Source: Chlorella sorokiniana
Lineage: Eukaryota > Chlorophyta > Trebouxiophyceae > Chlorellales > Chlorellaceae
DNA length: 64,000 nt
Assembly (NCBI GenBank): GCA_025917655.1
Contig: CP084610.1
Location: forward strand, 1,674,001 to 1,738,000
Direction: 5' to 3'
A program made the translations under genes and the position numbers. Of this stretch, positions 53,164 through 64,000 are shown piece by piece (the stretch's first letter is position 1; every line of letters starts with the position of its first letter). The notes below the pieces were generated by a model. It was not told the DNA's origin. It was given only the letters and a program-made list of their open reading frames with translations, and did no database searches.

Positions 53164-54688
53164 ATGCAGCTTGAACAACCCCCTCCAAGCATTCATGCGC
53201 TTCCGGACGCACTGCTGGTATCCATCTTCAAGCGCATATCTTTGAAGAACAGGTGCTGAATGCATTAGAGCGAAACACCAAGCGACTAACTTCAAACCGC
53301 CGCCATGCTCCCCTTCACCTGGCTTGCATGCGTGCCCTGCAGATGCCGGTTTGTGTCCCGAGTTTGTCGCCGTTGGGCGGTCCTCGTCTGCAGCCCAGCA
53401 CTCCTGCGGCACGTCGAAATCGTCGGTTACAGCGATTCGGCTGGGTTTCAGCGCCGTGCGCTGTCGGCCGCCAGCTGGCTGGAGAGAAGGGCAGCAGGGC
53501 ATGTGCGCACCATGGACCTGGATCTGGGTCTATCGCTGTCACTCGCGCCCCCAGACCCCACCCTCGATTTGACACCGGCTGGCGAGGCGCTCATGACTGC
53601 GCTGGCCGCGTGTGGCGGATCCAGCGGGCTGCGGAAGCTGGACATCCGGCTGCCCCCGGCATGCAGCTGGGCGCCTGGCTGGAAGCGCTAGACGGCCTGG
53701 CTGAGCTCGCCGTGTTTCCAGCGCAGCGCGAGGACCTCGTCGTCAGCGCTCAGCTGGACCGGCTGGCTTCCCTGCAGCGCCTGCGGCTGGCCTGCCCGCT
53801 GGAGGGTGCACGCGCCATACAGCTGGCGCCCCATGTCCGCCTGCCGCCCTCCCTGACCTCCCTGATTCTGCAGGGAGACACCAGCAGGGCCATGCCTGCG
53901 CAAGTGAGTGGGTGCTGCCGGGTGGCGGCGCAGGCCTGGCCGGGGTGCTGCCCGCTGGCTGCCAGCTGCCCGCGCGGTCGTCGCCTTGCCCCGCAACAGC
54001 CGCGCTGCCTGGGTGCGGCGCAGGTGTCGGCGCTGACCAACCTGCGCAGCCTGCTCCTCCACAAGGTCGGCTACGCCGCCGCCGCCTGCCAGCCGCTGGC
54101 CGCCCTGCACGGCTGCCTGGAGCGGCTGGAGGTGGTGCTGGCGGCGGTCCCCGCCGACCTGTCGCTGCTGACCGCGCTGCGCCACCTCGGCCAGCAGCGC
54201 CACGCCATGGACGGCTGCCGCATGGACGCCAACGGCCAGGCGGCCGTGCACGCGGCGCTGCCGCGCCTGCAGCGGCTGACGCACCTGGAGCTGGCTGACC
54301 TGGCGCAGGCCCCCGCCGCGCTGAGCGCGCTGTGCGAGCTGCGCACGTTGTGCCTGCCCAGGTGCCGCGGCCAGCTGCCCCCTGGACCCTGGCTGGCGGG
54401 GGTGCGGGAGCTGACGGCGCGGCACGCGCTGCTGGCGGACAGCCTGGGCGCGCTGGCAGCTGCCGAGCAGCTGCACGAGCTCGTGGTGCTGCCAACGCGC
54501 CGGGCGCCGAGCCCCGCATGCCGGACTTCATGCAGTGGGCGGTGCGCTGCGCCTCGCTGCGCCTGCTGTGGATGGAGCTGATGGGTCGGCAGGCCGGGGA
54601 CGTCGATAGCGTGCGGCAGGCCCAGGAAAGCCGGCCCGACCTCACGATCCGGCAGCTGCCCGACAGCGCCCGGTTCAAGTACTACTGA
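53164..54688 (+). CDS. F-box protein with leucine-rich C-terminal region
   Basis: Exon 1 (53164-53252) encodes ALPDALLVSIFKRISLKN and joins in phase to exon 2 at 53343, giving CRFVSRVCRRWAVLVCSPAL. Together this is an F-box, the motif that docks on SKP1 in SCF ubiquitin ligases. The remainder, in exon 2 (to about 53904) and exon 3 (54025-54688), is leucine-rich with LRR-like phrases such as LTSLILQG, LTNLRSLLLHKVG and LTHLELADL, suggesting a substrate-binding solenoid. It ends IRQLPDSARFKYY, TGA at 54686-54688. The C run at 53653-53657 and a site near 54488 show single-base frame breaks. The substrate is unknown. Many such F-box/LRR-like proteins occur in green algae. Confidence 0.75.
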
Positions 54689-55373
54689 TGCATGTCTCTA
54701 CTGCAGGCAAGCTTCAGGCTTGGCTTTGCTGGATTGCGCTGCCGGAAGCTGTCAGCAGTGCTGTGGGCCGCCTTTCTCCAAATTTGTCAGTCTGCTTGGG
54801 ATACGTGCACTGTGTGCCAGGCAACACTGATTGCCGCGTGACGAGCCAAGTTTCCCTTCATCCCGCGCAGCACAAACTGCCAGAGAGACCACTGGCCGCT
54901 GCACTGCACAAAGCCGCATGCAAGGCGGTGGAAGCTTCACTGGCAGAGGGAGTTGAAAAGTGACAACTCACGAGCACCGCTGCTTGCCCGGCAGCATTCG
55001 TTGAATACCTTGCTCCCGGCCCGCTGATGTCTATGAGTTCTTCACATGACTGGGTGTAAATTTGTCTCCCAAGTACTTGACTGCGATCGAATGCTCACCA
55101 CGTTTCTCAGCTTGGGTGGCGGCCGCTGGTGCTGCCGACTGTGCCTGAAACATGAGGTTCTCATACGTGAAGCTTGCTTTGGTTTTGCAGTATTTATGCA
55201 CTCTTATGTTGTTTTTTGACTGCCCGTCCCCAAAAGAGAGGCAAGGCCTATCATGAGCGGGACTGTACCGTGCTTGTGAATACCCCGCGCTCAGCATCCA
55301 CTCATTGCGGTTTGTGTGAGCTTGATGAGGTGCGAGATGAGTGTCGGGTGCGAAAGCTGTTGATGTTGGAAGG
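54689..55373. other. Intergenic region, no gene recognised
   Basis: About 685 bases between the F-box gene and the LRR kinase gene on the same strand. It includes AT-richer stretches near 55180-55230. No supported gene, repeat or RNA is seen. Confidence 0.4.
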
Positions 55374-58300
55374 ATGAGGGCCGCGGCCTTCACTGCGGCC
55401 CTGGTTATAGCGGCTCTGCCCTCCACTCTGTGCGCAACGAACCTCACCGAACGTAAGAGCCATCGCGCGCTGCGGTTCGACTGTCAAATGCTGCCGCCGC
55501 CCGCTGCCGCTCCTTACCGCACGCCACACGTCCTCAGCTGGGAAATCTCCCGCTCGCTGGTTTGCAGGGGCGGTTACAGTGTCAGAAGATGGGATACGCA
55601 GCAACTTGCTGTCGCAGAAGCAGGCCATAGCCAATTGGGACCAGTTTGCGGATCAGACGGGCATCACGGGCTGGGACACCGCAAGCGCTGTGTGCGACTG
55701 GACGGGAATCGAATGCCTTGGCGGCTCCGTCCTTGACGGTTTCGCGCTGTGAGGATGCTGCGCGCGGCGACCCCAACATCAGTCATGTTTGTGAACGCCC
55801 GTCAAGTTGAGACTGAGCGCATTCCACGGCGTCCCCGCCGCTTTGTGCTGGCTTGCTGGGACGCAGGTCTCTTGGGTGCGACAACAGCAGCGATGTCGAG
55901 GGCCTCAGCTTCTGCGCCGCCAACCCTGCGTATGGCACGCTGGCGCCTGAGCTGGCAGATGTGCCTCCGCTTCTGCTGCTGGACCTCAGCAACCAGAACA
56001 TCCGAGGCACGGCATGGCCGCCTGGGGTGGTGTCGCTCCTGCAGCGTCCCTGCTCCCTGCTTCTTGAGGCCAGCCGAGCTTGCGTGCAGCACCTCACGCT
56101 GGCCCCGACTCAAAGCAGCGCGAGATTGCGTCGACATAGTCGGCTCACGGGGGTGCTGCTGCCCCTGCCCCTTTGTGCAGGCACGCTGCCGCCTGCCTGG
56201 GGCAATGCCGACAGCTTCCCAGAGCTGCGAGGCCTGGACCTCTCCTCCAACTTCCTGACAGGTAGGCGCAGCCATGTGGGCTGCAGAAGACTTGGTCGGC
56301 CAGCTCGGGGGCGCCACGCCATGCCGCTCCCCGGCTTTCGCTGCCCACGCAAGCACGAGGCGCTGTCCCCACGGATGGCCCCGCCAGCGGCTGCCCCCGC
56401 GCAGGGCCGCTGCCGGCGTCCTGGGCAGCCTTCTCTGCCTCCCCGCCCTTCAACTCCTGAACCTCAGCTTCAACGACCTCAGTGGTGGGTGCTCAGCTGC
56501 CACCTGCGCTTAGCTGCTTCCCGCCCGCCGCCTCTCCCTGTACCGGCACACCATGGCAGTCAGCGGCGCAGCCCTGGCCCTCACCCCCGCTGAGGCACGC
56601 CGCCGCTGCCCCCGAGCTGCGATGCACTAGATTTGTGTGGGGGATGGCGATGCTTGCAGGGACGCTGACGCAGGGCTGGGGCAACGTCGAGGGCCTGCCC
56701 GCGCTTTCCATCCTGGACCTCGCCAGCAATGACTTGACTGGTTGGTGTACCGCCAGGCTTCATCGGTCTCGCTTGGGGGACATGCGCCGCAGCAAGACCA
56801 GCACCAGCACTGAGCACGGCTTATACTCTCATTGCGCACCTGTTCATGTCTGTGGCAGTGATCGTGCGCCCTGTGCCTTGAGGCTTGGCCTGCTGCTGGG
56901 GTTTTGCGGCGCCAATCGCCACCGTTGCTGCCACCGCAGGCACGCTGCCACGCGCATGGACGTCTGGCGGGTTTGACAACCTGACTGTGCTCCTTCTACC
57001 CGACAACCTGCTGACTGGTGAGGCGGCTGGGTCGTCGCGCTGGCGCTACCCTGGCTCTGCCGCACTGGGCAAGGCGCCGGTGCCCGCCCTGCCCTTCCCC
57101 GCATGCCTGCCAGTGCACTGTCTGTCCTAGGCTGGCAGGCGGCCGAGTGCCGCCCACCGCGTTGTCAAAACCAGACTGCCCTTTCCTTGGAGTGTGCAGG
57201 CACGCTGCCGGGCGACTGGGACCTCCCCAGCCTCTCCACGCTGGACCTTAGCCAGAACTCGCTCACGGGTGGGGGCCGGCTCGGCTGCACTCACTGCGCC
57301 CGCGCTTGCGCTGCTCATCCCGCAGCGGATGCGTGCGGGGGCGGAGGCTTGCTGGCTAGCTGCGCGGGCTTGGCTGCCTGCCCAGGTTGCCGCACAGGCA
57401 CTGCTGCTGCCCAGCGCCCTTCAATCTGCAGCCACCCACCCAGGCAGCTCGCCCCAGCCCTCTGCCGCCATCAGCTCTCCCTCCCCCTGTCGCCACCACC
57501 GCGCCGCCTGCACGCAGGCACGCTGCCCGACCAAGTGCACGTTCCAGATACAGACCCTGCCCCTGCGCTGCACGTGCTGCGCCTCGCGCGCAACACGCTG
57601 TCGGGCACCCTGCCCCCGGCTGGGGCCGGCCCGAGGTCTTCTCCTGGCTGGAGCTGCTCGACCTGTCGCACAACGCGCTGGCGGGTGCGCTCCACCGCCC
57701 CGCCCCCGACCCCGCCGCCGCTGCTGCCTGGGTCGTGGGGCCCTTCCCAGCGGCAGCTATGTACTGCGATCATGCCCTTGCTTCTGCTGCCGCTGCAGCT
57801 TGCGCGGCAGTGCTTGGCCCGGCGACGCTGCTGGGAGCAGCCACTGCTGCTGGCGCCCCCATCTCTGCCTGCGCCGCTGTGCTTCCCATGAACCTCCTTC
57901 TTTTGCCATCATGCTTGTTGCCTGCAGGCCCCCTGCCCAGCCAGTGGTCCTTCCAGAACCTGCGCAACCTCAGCCTGTCCCACAACCAGCTGACCGCGGC
58001 CATCCCCCCAGCTGGGGCTACCGCACCACCTTCCCAGACCTGCAGAACCTGTGAGGCTGGGGGTGGCAGGGGTGGTGTGTGTGTGTGTGTGTGTGGGGGG
58101 GAGGACGCCCAAAGAACAGTCTTGGCGGGTGAGTGGTGGGTGGTTGTTTCAGTGTGTAGCGGTGTGGTCGTTTCGGGGTATTGGGGTGGGGCAGGCGGCG
58201 GCTGCTTCAGTAGTGCGCATGGCTTGGCGCTTGGCGTGTGTTGGGGCGTGCACGTTTTCGCATGCCAACCACCTCTTGAAGACGCTGGGAGCGGGCTGAC

Positions 58301-61300
58301 GGCACCGGCAGTGCAGGCAGCAGCGCAGGGGAGGATGCATTTCAGCGGCCCACTCAGCCCTTGCTCCCCCTTGCTGGCTGCCCTGGCCTCCGCTGCAGGG
58401 ATCTTGAAGGAAATCGGCTGTGCGGCTCTGTGCCTATCGGCCTTCTACCCATGTGCTACAGCACGGACAGCTTCAGCTGCCCAACAGGCGGCGCTTGCCC
58501 GCCGCCGCCGGCGTTCACCTCCCCGCCGCCCCCGCCAGGCGAGTGGAGCCTGCTTTGGGAAGGCAGCCACAACTCGTTGATCTGGCATCCTTGTGGCTCG
58601 GCCGTTCTGCCTCCTGCCAGCAAGCCGTGTGGTTCGCTCCTGCTCCCCTTGCTGCTGGCGTGCAGGCAGCGACCCCACGCCAGCCCCCGCCCCCGACGCC
58701 AGCTCTTCCTCTACTGTGGGCATCATTGTGGGCTCGGTGGTTGGGGGCCTAGGTGAGCCCGGGCCGGCTGAGGCTGATGCCCTGCTGCTGGGCCATGCCA
58801 GCCGCAGGCAACCGTGACCGGGAGCGGCTGCGGGCCTGCAGCTAGCAAGGGCCCTAGCACCGCTTTGAGTGAACCGCCTGCTTGCGCATCTCCCGCTCTG
58901 CAGCGGCGGTTGCGCTCCTCGTTGCCTTTGCCGTGTGGCGGGGCAGGAGCTCGCTGCGGCGTCCCGTGGCGGCGCCGCCGCCGCCGCCTGGCAAGGGTGA
59001 CTTGAGAGCAATCTGAGCGACGAGGCCATCATCGTGGTCGGCCAGCAAAGCGGCACCGACCGCCCTCGCCAAGTGACGGCGGCCTGGGCGGCGGGGGCTT
59101 GCCGACGCTGGCGCGGGATTCGACGCTCGCTGAGCTGGCAGCGGATTTCGGAAAGCGCAGGCAAGCGGGTCCACGCAGGGTTGCCACGCTCTGCTGTCCC
59201 AGGCCTGCTTGTAGGCTGTGCATGTGTGCATCTCGCTTTTCTCAGTCAGCAAGTGGATTGAGTGCTGCGCCTCGCTGGCGTTTCGAGCTGCAGCGCCGAC
59301 CTGGAAAACGACCCCGTGATCAGCTTCCTCAGCAGCCACCTGGCCACCCTGCGCGGCGCCTCGCTGGCCCGCCACGCAGCCCGCGCTTCGCCCGCTGGGC
59401 CAGGCGTCGGCGACGGCAGCAGGGGGGGGGGTGCCACTCTGGCGCCCGAGGTGCGGCAGTGGGAGGTGCAGTGGGGTGACATCACAATCGTGCGCCCGAT
59501 TGGCCGCGGCTCCTTTGGCAGGGTGAGCGGGGGTGGCTGGCTGGCCCGGGCTCTGTGCCCGCCCGCGCACAGGCCTCAGCTTGCTCCGCCTTGCGTCGCT
59601 GCCCTGACAACCCTCCAGCAAGCTGGCAAAGACGTTTCCCTGCCGATGAGCATCCTGCCACGGTGTGCACATAGGGTGCTTGTTTCGACCGCGCTGCGCA
59701 CGCTGCCCCCTGCCTGCCTGCAGGTCTACCTGGCCTCCTGGCGGCAGACGCCTGTGGCTGTCAAGGTGCTGACCAGCTCAGACTCCGACTCGGGTGGGTG
59801 GCGGCTGCTGCGCTTGCTGCGGCACTCCTCCGGCTGGGCTGCTGTCCTCCCTTGGCAGCTGCCCTGCTGTTTCTTCTTTCAGCCTCAGCCTGAATCTGTT
59901 CTTGCTGTCCCGTCTTGCCTGCACCTGTCGTCTAATGTTCCGGTTTCATGTCGCGATGGAGAATGCAGGGGAGCTGCGAGAAGAGGACTTCATCCTGCCC
60001 GAGGGGGTGGTGCGGGAGCTGCAGGAGGTGAGGAGGCACCCCTGCCCTGCAGGCCATGCCTCGACCGCCTCATGGCCGCTTTCGCCCCTCGGCGCCCCCT
60101 GCCCTGCCCGTCACGTCTGGTGAATGCGCGCTGCCACGCGTGCATGCCACGCATCGCCGCCGACTGCCCATCTCTGCTGTGCGCCGCGCCGCCGAAGGAG
60201 GCGACTGTCATGACCAGGATGCGCCACCCCAGCATCGTCTCCTTCATGGGCCTCTGCCTCATGCCGCCGCTGATCGTGACGGGTGCGTGCAGCTCGCTGC
60301 TGGCCGTCGGCCGTGCGGTCCGCGCTTGCTGGCTTGCGCTTCTGGCTGCCCTGCCGGCGCCTCGCCCGTGGCCCTGTCCTCACCTGGCGGCTCTGCCTGT
60401 GGCTGGCAACCGCGCAAACCTCACCAGCCTGAGACTCTGACGCCCCCCGTGCCCCGCGCTGCCCCGACCGCTGGTCAGAGTTCTGCGGCAGGGGCTCGCT
60501 GTACGACGTGCTGCTGCGGGCCGCGCGCCTGCCCGAGGCTGCGGCCCAGCTGGGATGGGCGCGGCGGCTGCACATGGCGCTGGATGCGGCGAGGGGCCTG
60601 CTGTACCTGCACCGCCACTCGCCGCCCATCATCCACCGCGACGTCAAGAGCCCCAACTTGTTAGTGGACCAGCACTGGAGGGTCAAGGTGGGTGGGGGCA
60701 GCGTACATTGCACGTGTTGGTGCGTCAGTGCGTGGGGCTTGCGAGAAGGGGGGTGTCTCGTGTGTGGGTGGTGGTGGTGGGGTGGGTGGGGGGTGGGGGT
60801 GGGGGTGGGGGCGCTGCCGTTGATGTGCTTCAGTGTGACTATAGCTGGGGGGATGTGGCGGCGCGGAATGCATGCAACATCAGCTGTTCAAGATGCGTGG
60901 GGCCTGCGGCAGCCTGCGTCTGTCTTTGTGGCACACCTCACCCTGCCCCCAGCCTGCCCCTCCTGCCCCTCCACAGGTGGCAGACTTCAATCTCTCAAAG
61001 ATTTTCGGCGCCGCCAACGAGACGGACGGCCCCAGCAACCCCATGTGGCTGGCCCCGGAGGTGGCCCTGGAGGATGCTGAGGCCACCGAGGCCAGCGACG
61101 TGTACAGCTTCGCCCTGGTACTGTACGAGCTGCTGACGTGGCAGCTGCCCTGGGAGGGCCGCGGCCCCATACAGGTGGGGCGGCACAGGGGGCTTGAGGG
61201 CACGGCAGCTGCCGCCGGGCGTTGGTTCACCAGTCCCCTGTGCCAGCTGTGCCGCCTGGGCTGCGGTCCGGATCAGCCGCTGCCGCCGCTTTCCCCTCCC

Positions 61301-61660
61301 GCTGCTGAGTTGCACCGGCATTGTGGGTGGATCAAGCGCTCCTCTGGTTTGAATTGCTGGCGCTCGTGCTGTCTGCAGATTTCATACAGCCTGCAGCAGG
61401 GGTTGCGGCCGGAGGTCCCGCCTCGTATTGCACTGCCCGGCCCCGACACGCTCGCCTTTGCGGGGCTGGACTCGTACTGCCAGCTGATGCGGGACTGCTG
61501 GGCGCAGCGCCCCGCTGACCGCCCCACCTTTGAGGCCATCATCCCCCGGCTGGGTCGTCTTCTGGAGGGCCTGGCACGGGCCAGCAGCGGCGCCGCTGGC
61601 CGCCCGCCGCACCGCAGCACCAGCGGCGCCGTGGGCATCGACGCCGGCTGTGCCCCGTGA
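55374..61660 (+). CDS. LRR receptor-like protein kinase (TKL/Raf-like kinase domain)
   Basis: Signal peptide MRAAAFTAALVIAALPSTLC (exon 1, 55374-55452), then a plant-style LRR N-cap ending VCDWTGIECLGGS (55568-55749). LRRs follow, largely one per phase-1 exon, each starting G(T/P)LPxxW and ending LTG: about 55867, 56180-56261, 56403-56489, 56660-56741, 56939-57018, 57198-57268, 57516-57687 (two), 57929-58051 and 58400-58539. A Pro-rich hinge and a transmembrane helix (VGIIVGSVVGGLG plus AAVALLVAFAVWR, 58667-58753 and 58903 on) lead to the kinase: GRGSFGRVYLASW, VAVKVL, MTRMRHPSIVSFMGLC, IHRDVKSPNLLVDQHW (60476-60687), ADFNLSK with DFN replacing DFG, WLAPEV and RDCWAQRPADRPTF. Stop at 61658-61660. 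G or C runs at 56423, 57613 and 58004 are one base short. Extracellular ligand sensing is inferred from the architecture. Confidence 0.85.
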
Positions 61661-62234
61661 AGCGGTGGGACACCGCGCCCATCAAGATGGAGGGCCGCTG
61701 ACACCGCTGCTTCTGCTGCGCTGTCAATGTTGCCGTGCCCGCTCTCAGCATTGCGCTCGATCCTGTCAGACTGCGAACGTCCGGACGGAAGATGCGGCAC
61801 GACCAGCAGAGCGTGCGCAGCGGGGCGGCAGCAAGTTCAGTGGCTGATGGTGTCCTGTCAGCCCAGCCTGATGTTCAAAGGGGACAGCTTGAATGCGCAG
61901 TGGCAACAAAGCTTTACAGCGACTCGCGGCGCAGACGCCATCATTGCAACGATTAACCCATGGGATGGAAAGGACGGGTGCTTCGGCGGTCTGTGCAGGC
62001 GCGGGTTTGTGTGCAGTTCGTTTGACATCAGGCGAATGAACGACAATACTAAATATGTGCAGAAACAAGACAATGGAGAGAATCCCGACCGATCGTAGAT
62101 GCGTAGTACGAGACGAGGTTCACCCCGAGGCGCGGGGCATAGCGTTCACACCAAGGGCGCCGTGCGTGTTGCAGGCGCCCCTGGAGTCAAGCCAGGCTGG
62201 CTGTGGATTGAAGGGTTTCAGAGGGTGAATGCGT
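61661..62234. other. Convergent 3' flanking region
   Basis: About 575 bases between the kinase stop and the stop of the repeat-precursor gene on the other strand. Less GC-rich around 61900-62060. No gene is recognised; it should hold both 3' untranslated regions. Confidence 0.4.
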
Positions 62235-63046
62235 TTACATCTGCAGCGGCTCCTCCATGCCGTACGGGGTGCCCTCGGGGCTGCAGCACAGGTGGGCGGG
62301 AGGGGCGGTCGGCAAAGCGCCGCCAGCACTCAAAGCAATGAAAGGGGGACGGCACAGCAGCGGCCTGGTGCCCACACGCGCCCGGCTCCCACCCACCTGG
62401 GCCGGGGCCTCAGCCTGCTGCAGGCGGCGCATCTGCAGCGGCTCCTCCATGCCATACGGGGTGCCCTCGGGGGCTGCAGCACAGGTGGGCGGGGGGCGCT
62501 CAGCAAGGCGGCCGCAGCACTCAAAGCAATGAAAGGGGACGGCATCGCAGCGGCCTGGTGCCCTCACCCGCCCGGCTCCCACCCACCTGGGCCGGGGCCT
62601 CAGCCTGCTGCAGGCGGCGCATCTGCAGCGGCTCCTCCATGCCGTACGGGGTGCCCTCGGGGCTGCAGCACAGGTGGGCAAAGGGGGCGCTGAGCGAGTT
62701 GGCAGCAGCACTGGAAAGCAGGGCAGGGGTGAAAACATCGCAGCGGCCTGGTGCCCACACGCGCCCGGCTCCCACCCACCTGGGCCGGGGGCCTCAGCCT
62801 GCTGCAGGCGGCGCATCTGCAGCGGCTCCTCCATGCCGTACGGGGTGCTCTCGGGGCTGCAGCACAGGTGGGCAAGGGGGCTGAGCGAGTTGGCAGCAGC
62901 ACTGGAAAGCAGGGCAGGGGTGAAAACATCGCAGCGGCCTGGTGCCCACACCCGCCCAGCTCCCACCCACCTGGGCCGGGGCCTCAGCCTGCTGCAGGCG
63001 GCGCATCTGCAGCGGCTCCTCCATGCCGTACGGGGTGCCCTCGGGG
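62235..63046 (-). repeat. Tandem array, about 190-bp units, five copies
   Basis: Each unit consists of the 76-77 bp coding repeat plus its intron of about 110 bp, and both parts are conserved between copies. On the plus strand the units begin near 62238, 62430, 62620, 62814 and 63004; the last continues only as far as 63046. Two intron types are visible: copies one and two share ACTCAAAGCAATGAAAG, while copies three and four share GCACTGGAAAGCAGGG and GGTGAAAACATCGC. This indicates stepwise, fairly recent duplication. Confidence 0.95.
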
Positions 63047-63625
63047 CTGCAAAGCGGCCAGATGGCCGGGCAAGGCAGCAGGGCGGCTCCTGTCGGCGCC
63101 GGGAGGTGTGGCGCCCGACAGCGCCTGGCGATAGTTGAGCATGCATGTGGGCCTCGAATGCAGCTCCGCAAGGTTCAAGCACCGCTGCCCGCCACCCACC
63201 TGGGCCAGGGGCCTCAGCCTGTAGAAGCTTACGGGCGTCACCAGTGGCGCTCAGCACCAGCAGCGCGACGGCCAACCCAGCAATGCGTGGGCCCTGCAGC
63301 AGAGGAGTGCGAGTCGGAATAAAGGCAGCACGCGAAAGATTATTGCGGCAAGACAGGCGGAGCAGGTGGTGGGCAGACCAAATATTCCTGGCTGATTCAA
63401 GCCCCTTGAAGCCGCCCCCGCAGCTGCCGCCCCTGCTTGGCTCCCCGTCTGACGGCGACCAGACGCCGCGGTTCCGAGATTCTCAACGCCAGAAAGGTCA
63501 AGCATACCGGAAAACACAGGCAGCAGCCTAATCAAACGCGAGAGCCGGGGGCACTAGGGCATGGGGGAAATGCCGGAGCGCCGCTTTTGCAGCACACTTG
63601 TCTACAAGAGCTCACCTTCATCATT
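62235..63625 (-). CDS. Secreted tandem-repeat precursor with dibasic sites (candidate peptide prohormone-like gene)
   Basis: Not recognised as a known family. A mini-exon (63625-63617) encodes MMK with a GTGAGC donor. It joins in phase to GPRIAGLAVALLVLSATGDA, together a clean signal peptide, then RKLLQAEAPGPG (exon 63294 to about 63207). Four near-identical exons follow (63046-62971, 62856-62780, 62662-62587, 62473-62397), each encoding APEGTPYGMEEPLQM, then RRLQQAEAPGPG. A terminal exon (62280-62235) encodes the first half again and stops (TAA) right after PLQM. The exons are 76-77 nt as given. Two C runs vary among copies (CCCC/CCCCC at the start, GCCCCGG/GCCCCCGG at the end); with both longer forms the exon is 78 nt and phase-symmetric, so the repeat would read through. 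An RK or RR pair precedes every LxQAEAPGPG unit. The alternative frame (Arg/Cys-rich) is also open but does not match the N-terminal exon. Confidence 0.6.
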
Positions 63626-64000
63626 CAAGTTCTTGCACGAGATCTCCTGCAAGTATTTAAGCGAGTCTGCTCTTCAAAGACAGCAGGGAAGTGGGTTGGG
63701 GTTGGAGGACCACGAACTGCTTCAGCCGCTCACCTGGGCTTGGTTGGTTCTGATGCGGTGCTGGAGAGCCCGATCGCCTGGAATGTTTCAATGGCATGCA
63801 AGGTGGGGGCAGTTTGAGCACACACAACCCGCTTGAGGCCTGGGTAACTCCCTTTCCAGAGGCCCCACCGCTGGCACCTCATGCGACTCCCAAGTGAGGT
63901 ATGGCAGCCTGCAAGTCATTACAATACCATCAAGGAATTCTCATAAGAATTTGGATTGAAATGGGTCGCTTTCTGTCGCGACCAACAACAGGGCAAACAA
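63626..64000. promoter_or_regulatory. Upstream region of the repeat-precursor gene
   Basis: The last 375 bases of the window lie upstream of the proposed minus-strand start at 63625. An AT-rich TTAAATACTTG element (minus strand, 63651-63661) sits close to the start codon. Bases after 63900 are AT-rich. No other gene is supported. Confidence 0.35.

Noticed and set aside
62235-63046. Regularly spaced repeats resembling a CRISPR array
   Set aside because: The spacers are as conserved as the repeats, the repeats encode a continuous peptide with splice sites at their ends, and the host is a eukaryote.

Overview
This window looks like nuclear DNA of a trebouxiophyte (Chlorella-like) green alga. 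The sequence is very GC-rich. Genes are cut into many short exons by short GT-AG introns, with CAG acceptors and an appreciable number of GC-AG introns. Proteins are Ala/Gly/Pro-rich, and the gene families are plant- or alga-type: an SPX-MFS phosphate transporter, an organelle-targeted gyrase B, an ankyrin-bearing plant-type channel and a leucine-rich-repeat kinase. No transposon, virus-like element, rRNA, tRNA or CRISPR array was recognised. Exon boundaries below were read by eye from splice sites and reading frame and are approximate.

Layout, left to right: Mn-dependent ADP-ribose/CDP-alcohol diphosphatase (-, runs off the left edge); a plant-conserved ARM/HEAT-like protein (+, about 2.4-9.15 kb); a secreted GIN/DUF2807 protein (-, 9.5-12.55 kb); an SPX-MFS vacuolar-type phosphate transporter (+, 12.8-17.1 kb); a possible TTI2-like helical-repeat protein (-, 17.6-20.0 kb); an EF-hand protein with two p25-alpha (TPPP) domains (+, 20.3-23.0 kb); a voltage-gated-like channel with CNBD and ankyrin repeats (+, 23.6-31.1 kb); a 1.8 kb gene-poor gap with one doubtful small ORF; DNA gyrase subunit B (-, 32.9-38.7 kb); protein phosphatase inhibitor 2 (+, 39.1-40.7 kb); mitochondrial FAD glycerol-3-phosphate dehydrogenase (+, 40.9-46.1 kb); a tiny secreted protein (-, 46.4-46.8 kb); two neighbouring CHRD-domain, probably GPI-anchored paralogs (+, 47.5-52.4 kb); an F-box protein (+, 53.2-54.7 kb); an LRR receptor-like kinase (+, 55.4-61.7 kb); and a repeat-built secreted precursor (-, 62.2-63.6 kb). 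Several pairs are divergent with only 200-400 bp between start codons and so probably share promoter regions.

The most novel item is the last gene. A signal peptide is followed by a tandemly duplicated exon of about 26 codons, each carrying a dibasic Arg-Arg, and it stops exactly at the end of a repeat. That is the layout of a kexin-processed repeat peptide precursor. Other points of note: the channel lacks the GYGD selectivity filter; tandem p25-alpha domains occur in what looks like a non-flagellate lineage; the kinase has DFN in place of DFG; and a bacterial-style GIN domain sits in a secreted algal protein.

An important caveat: conserved domains in nearly every gene are broken by single-base frame changes, and at least fifteen of these sit in short G or C runs that appear exactly one base too short. 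This points to homopolymer-length errors in the assembly rather than to pseudogenes, so the CDS entries are gene models across such breaks.
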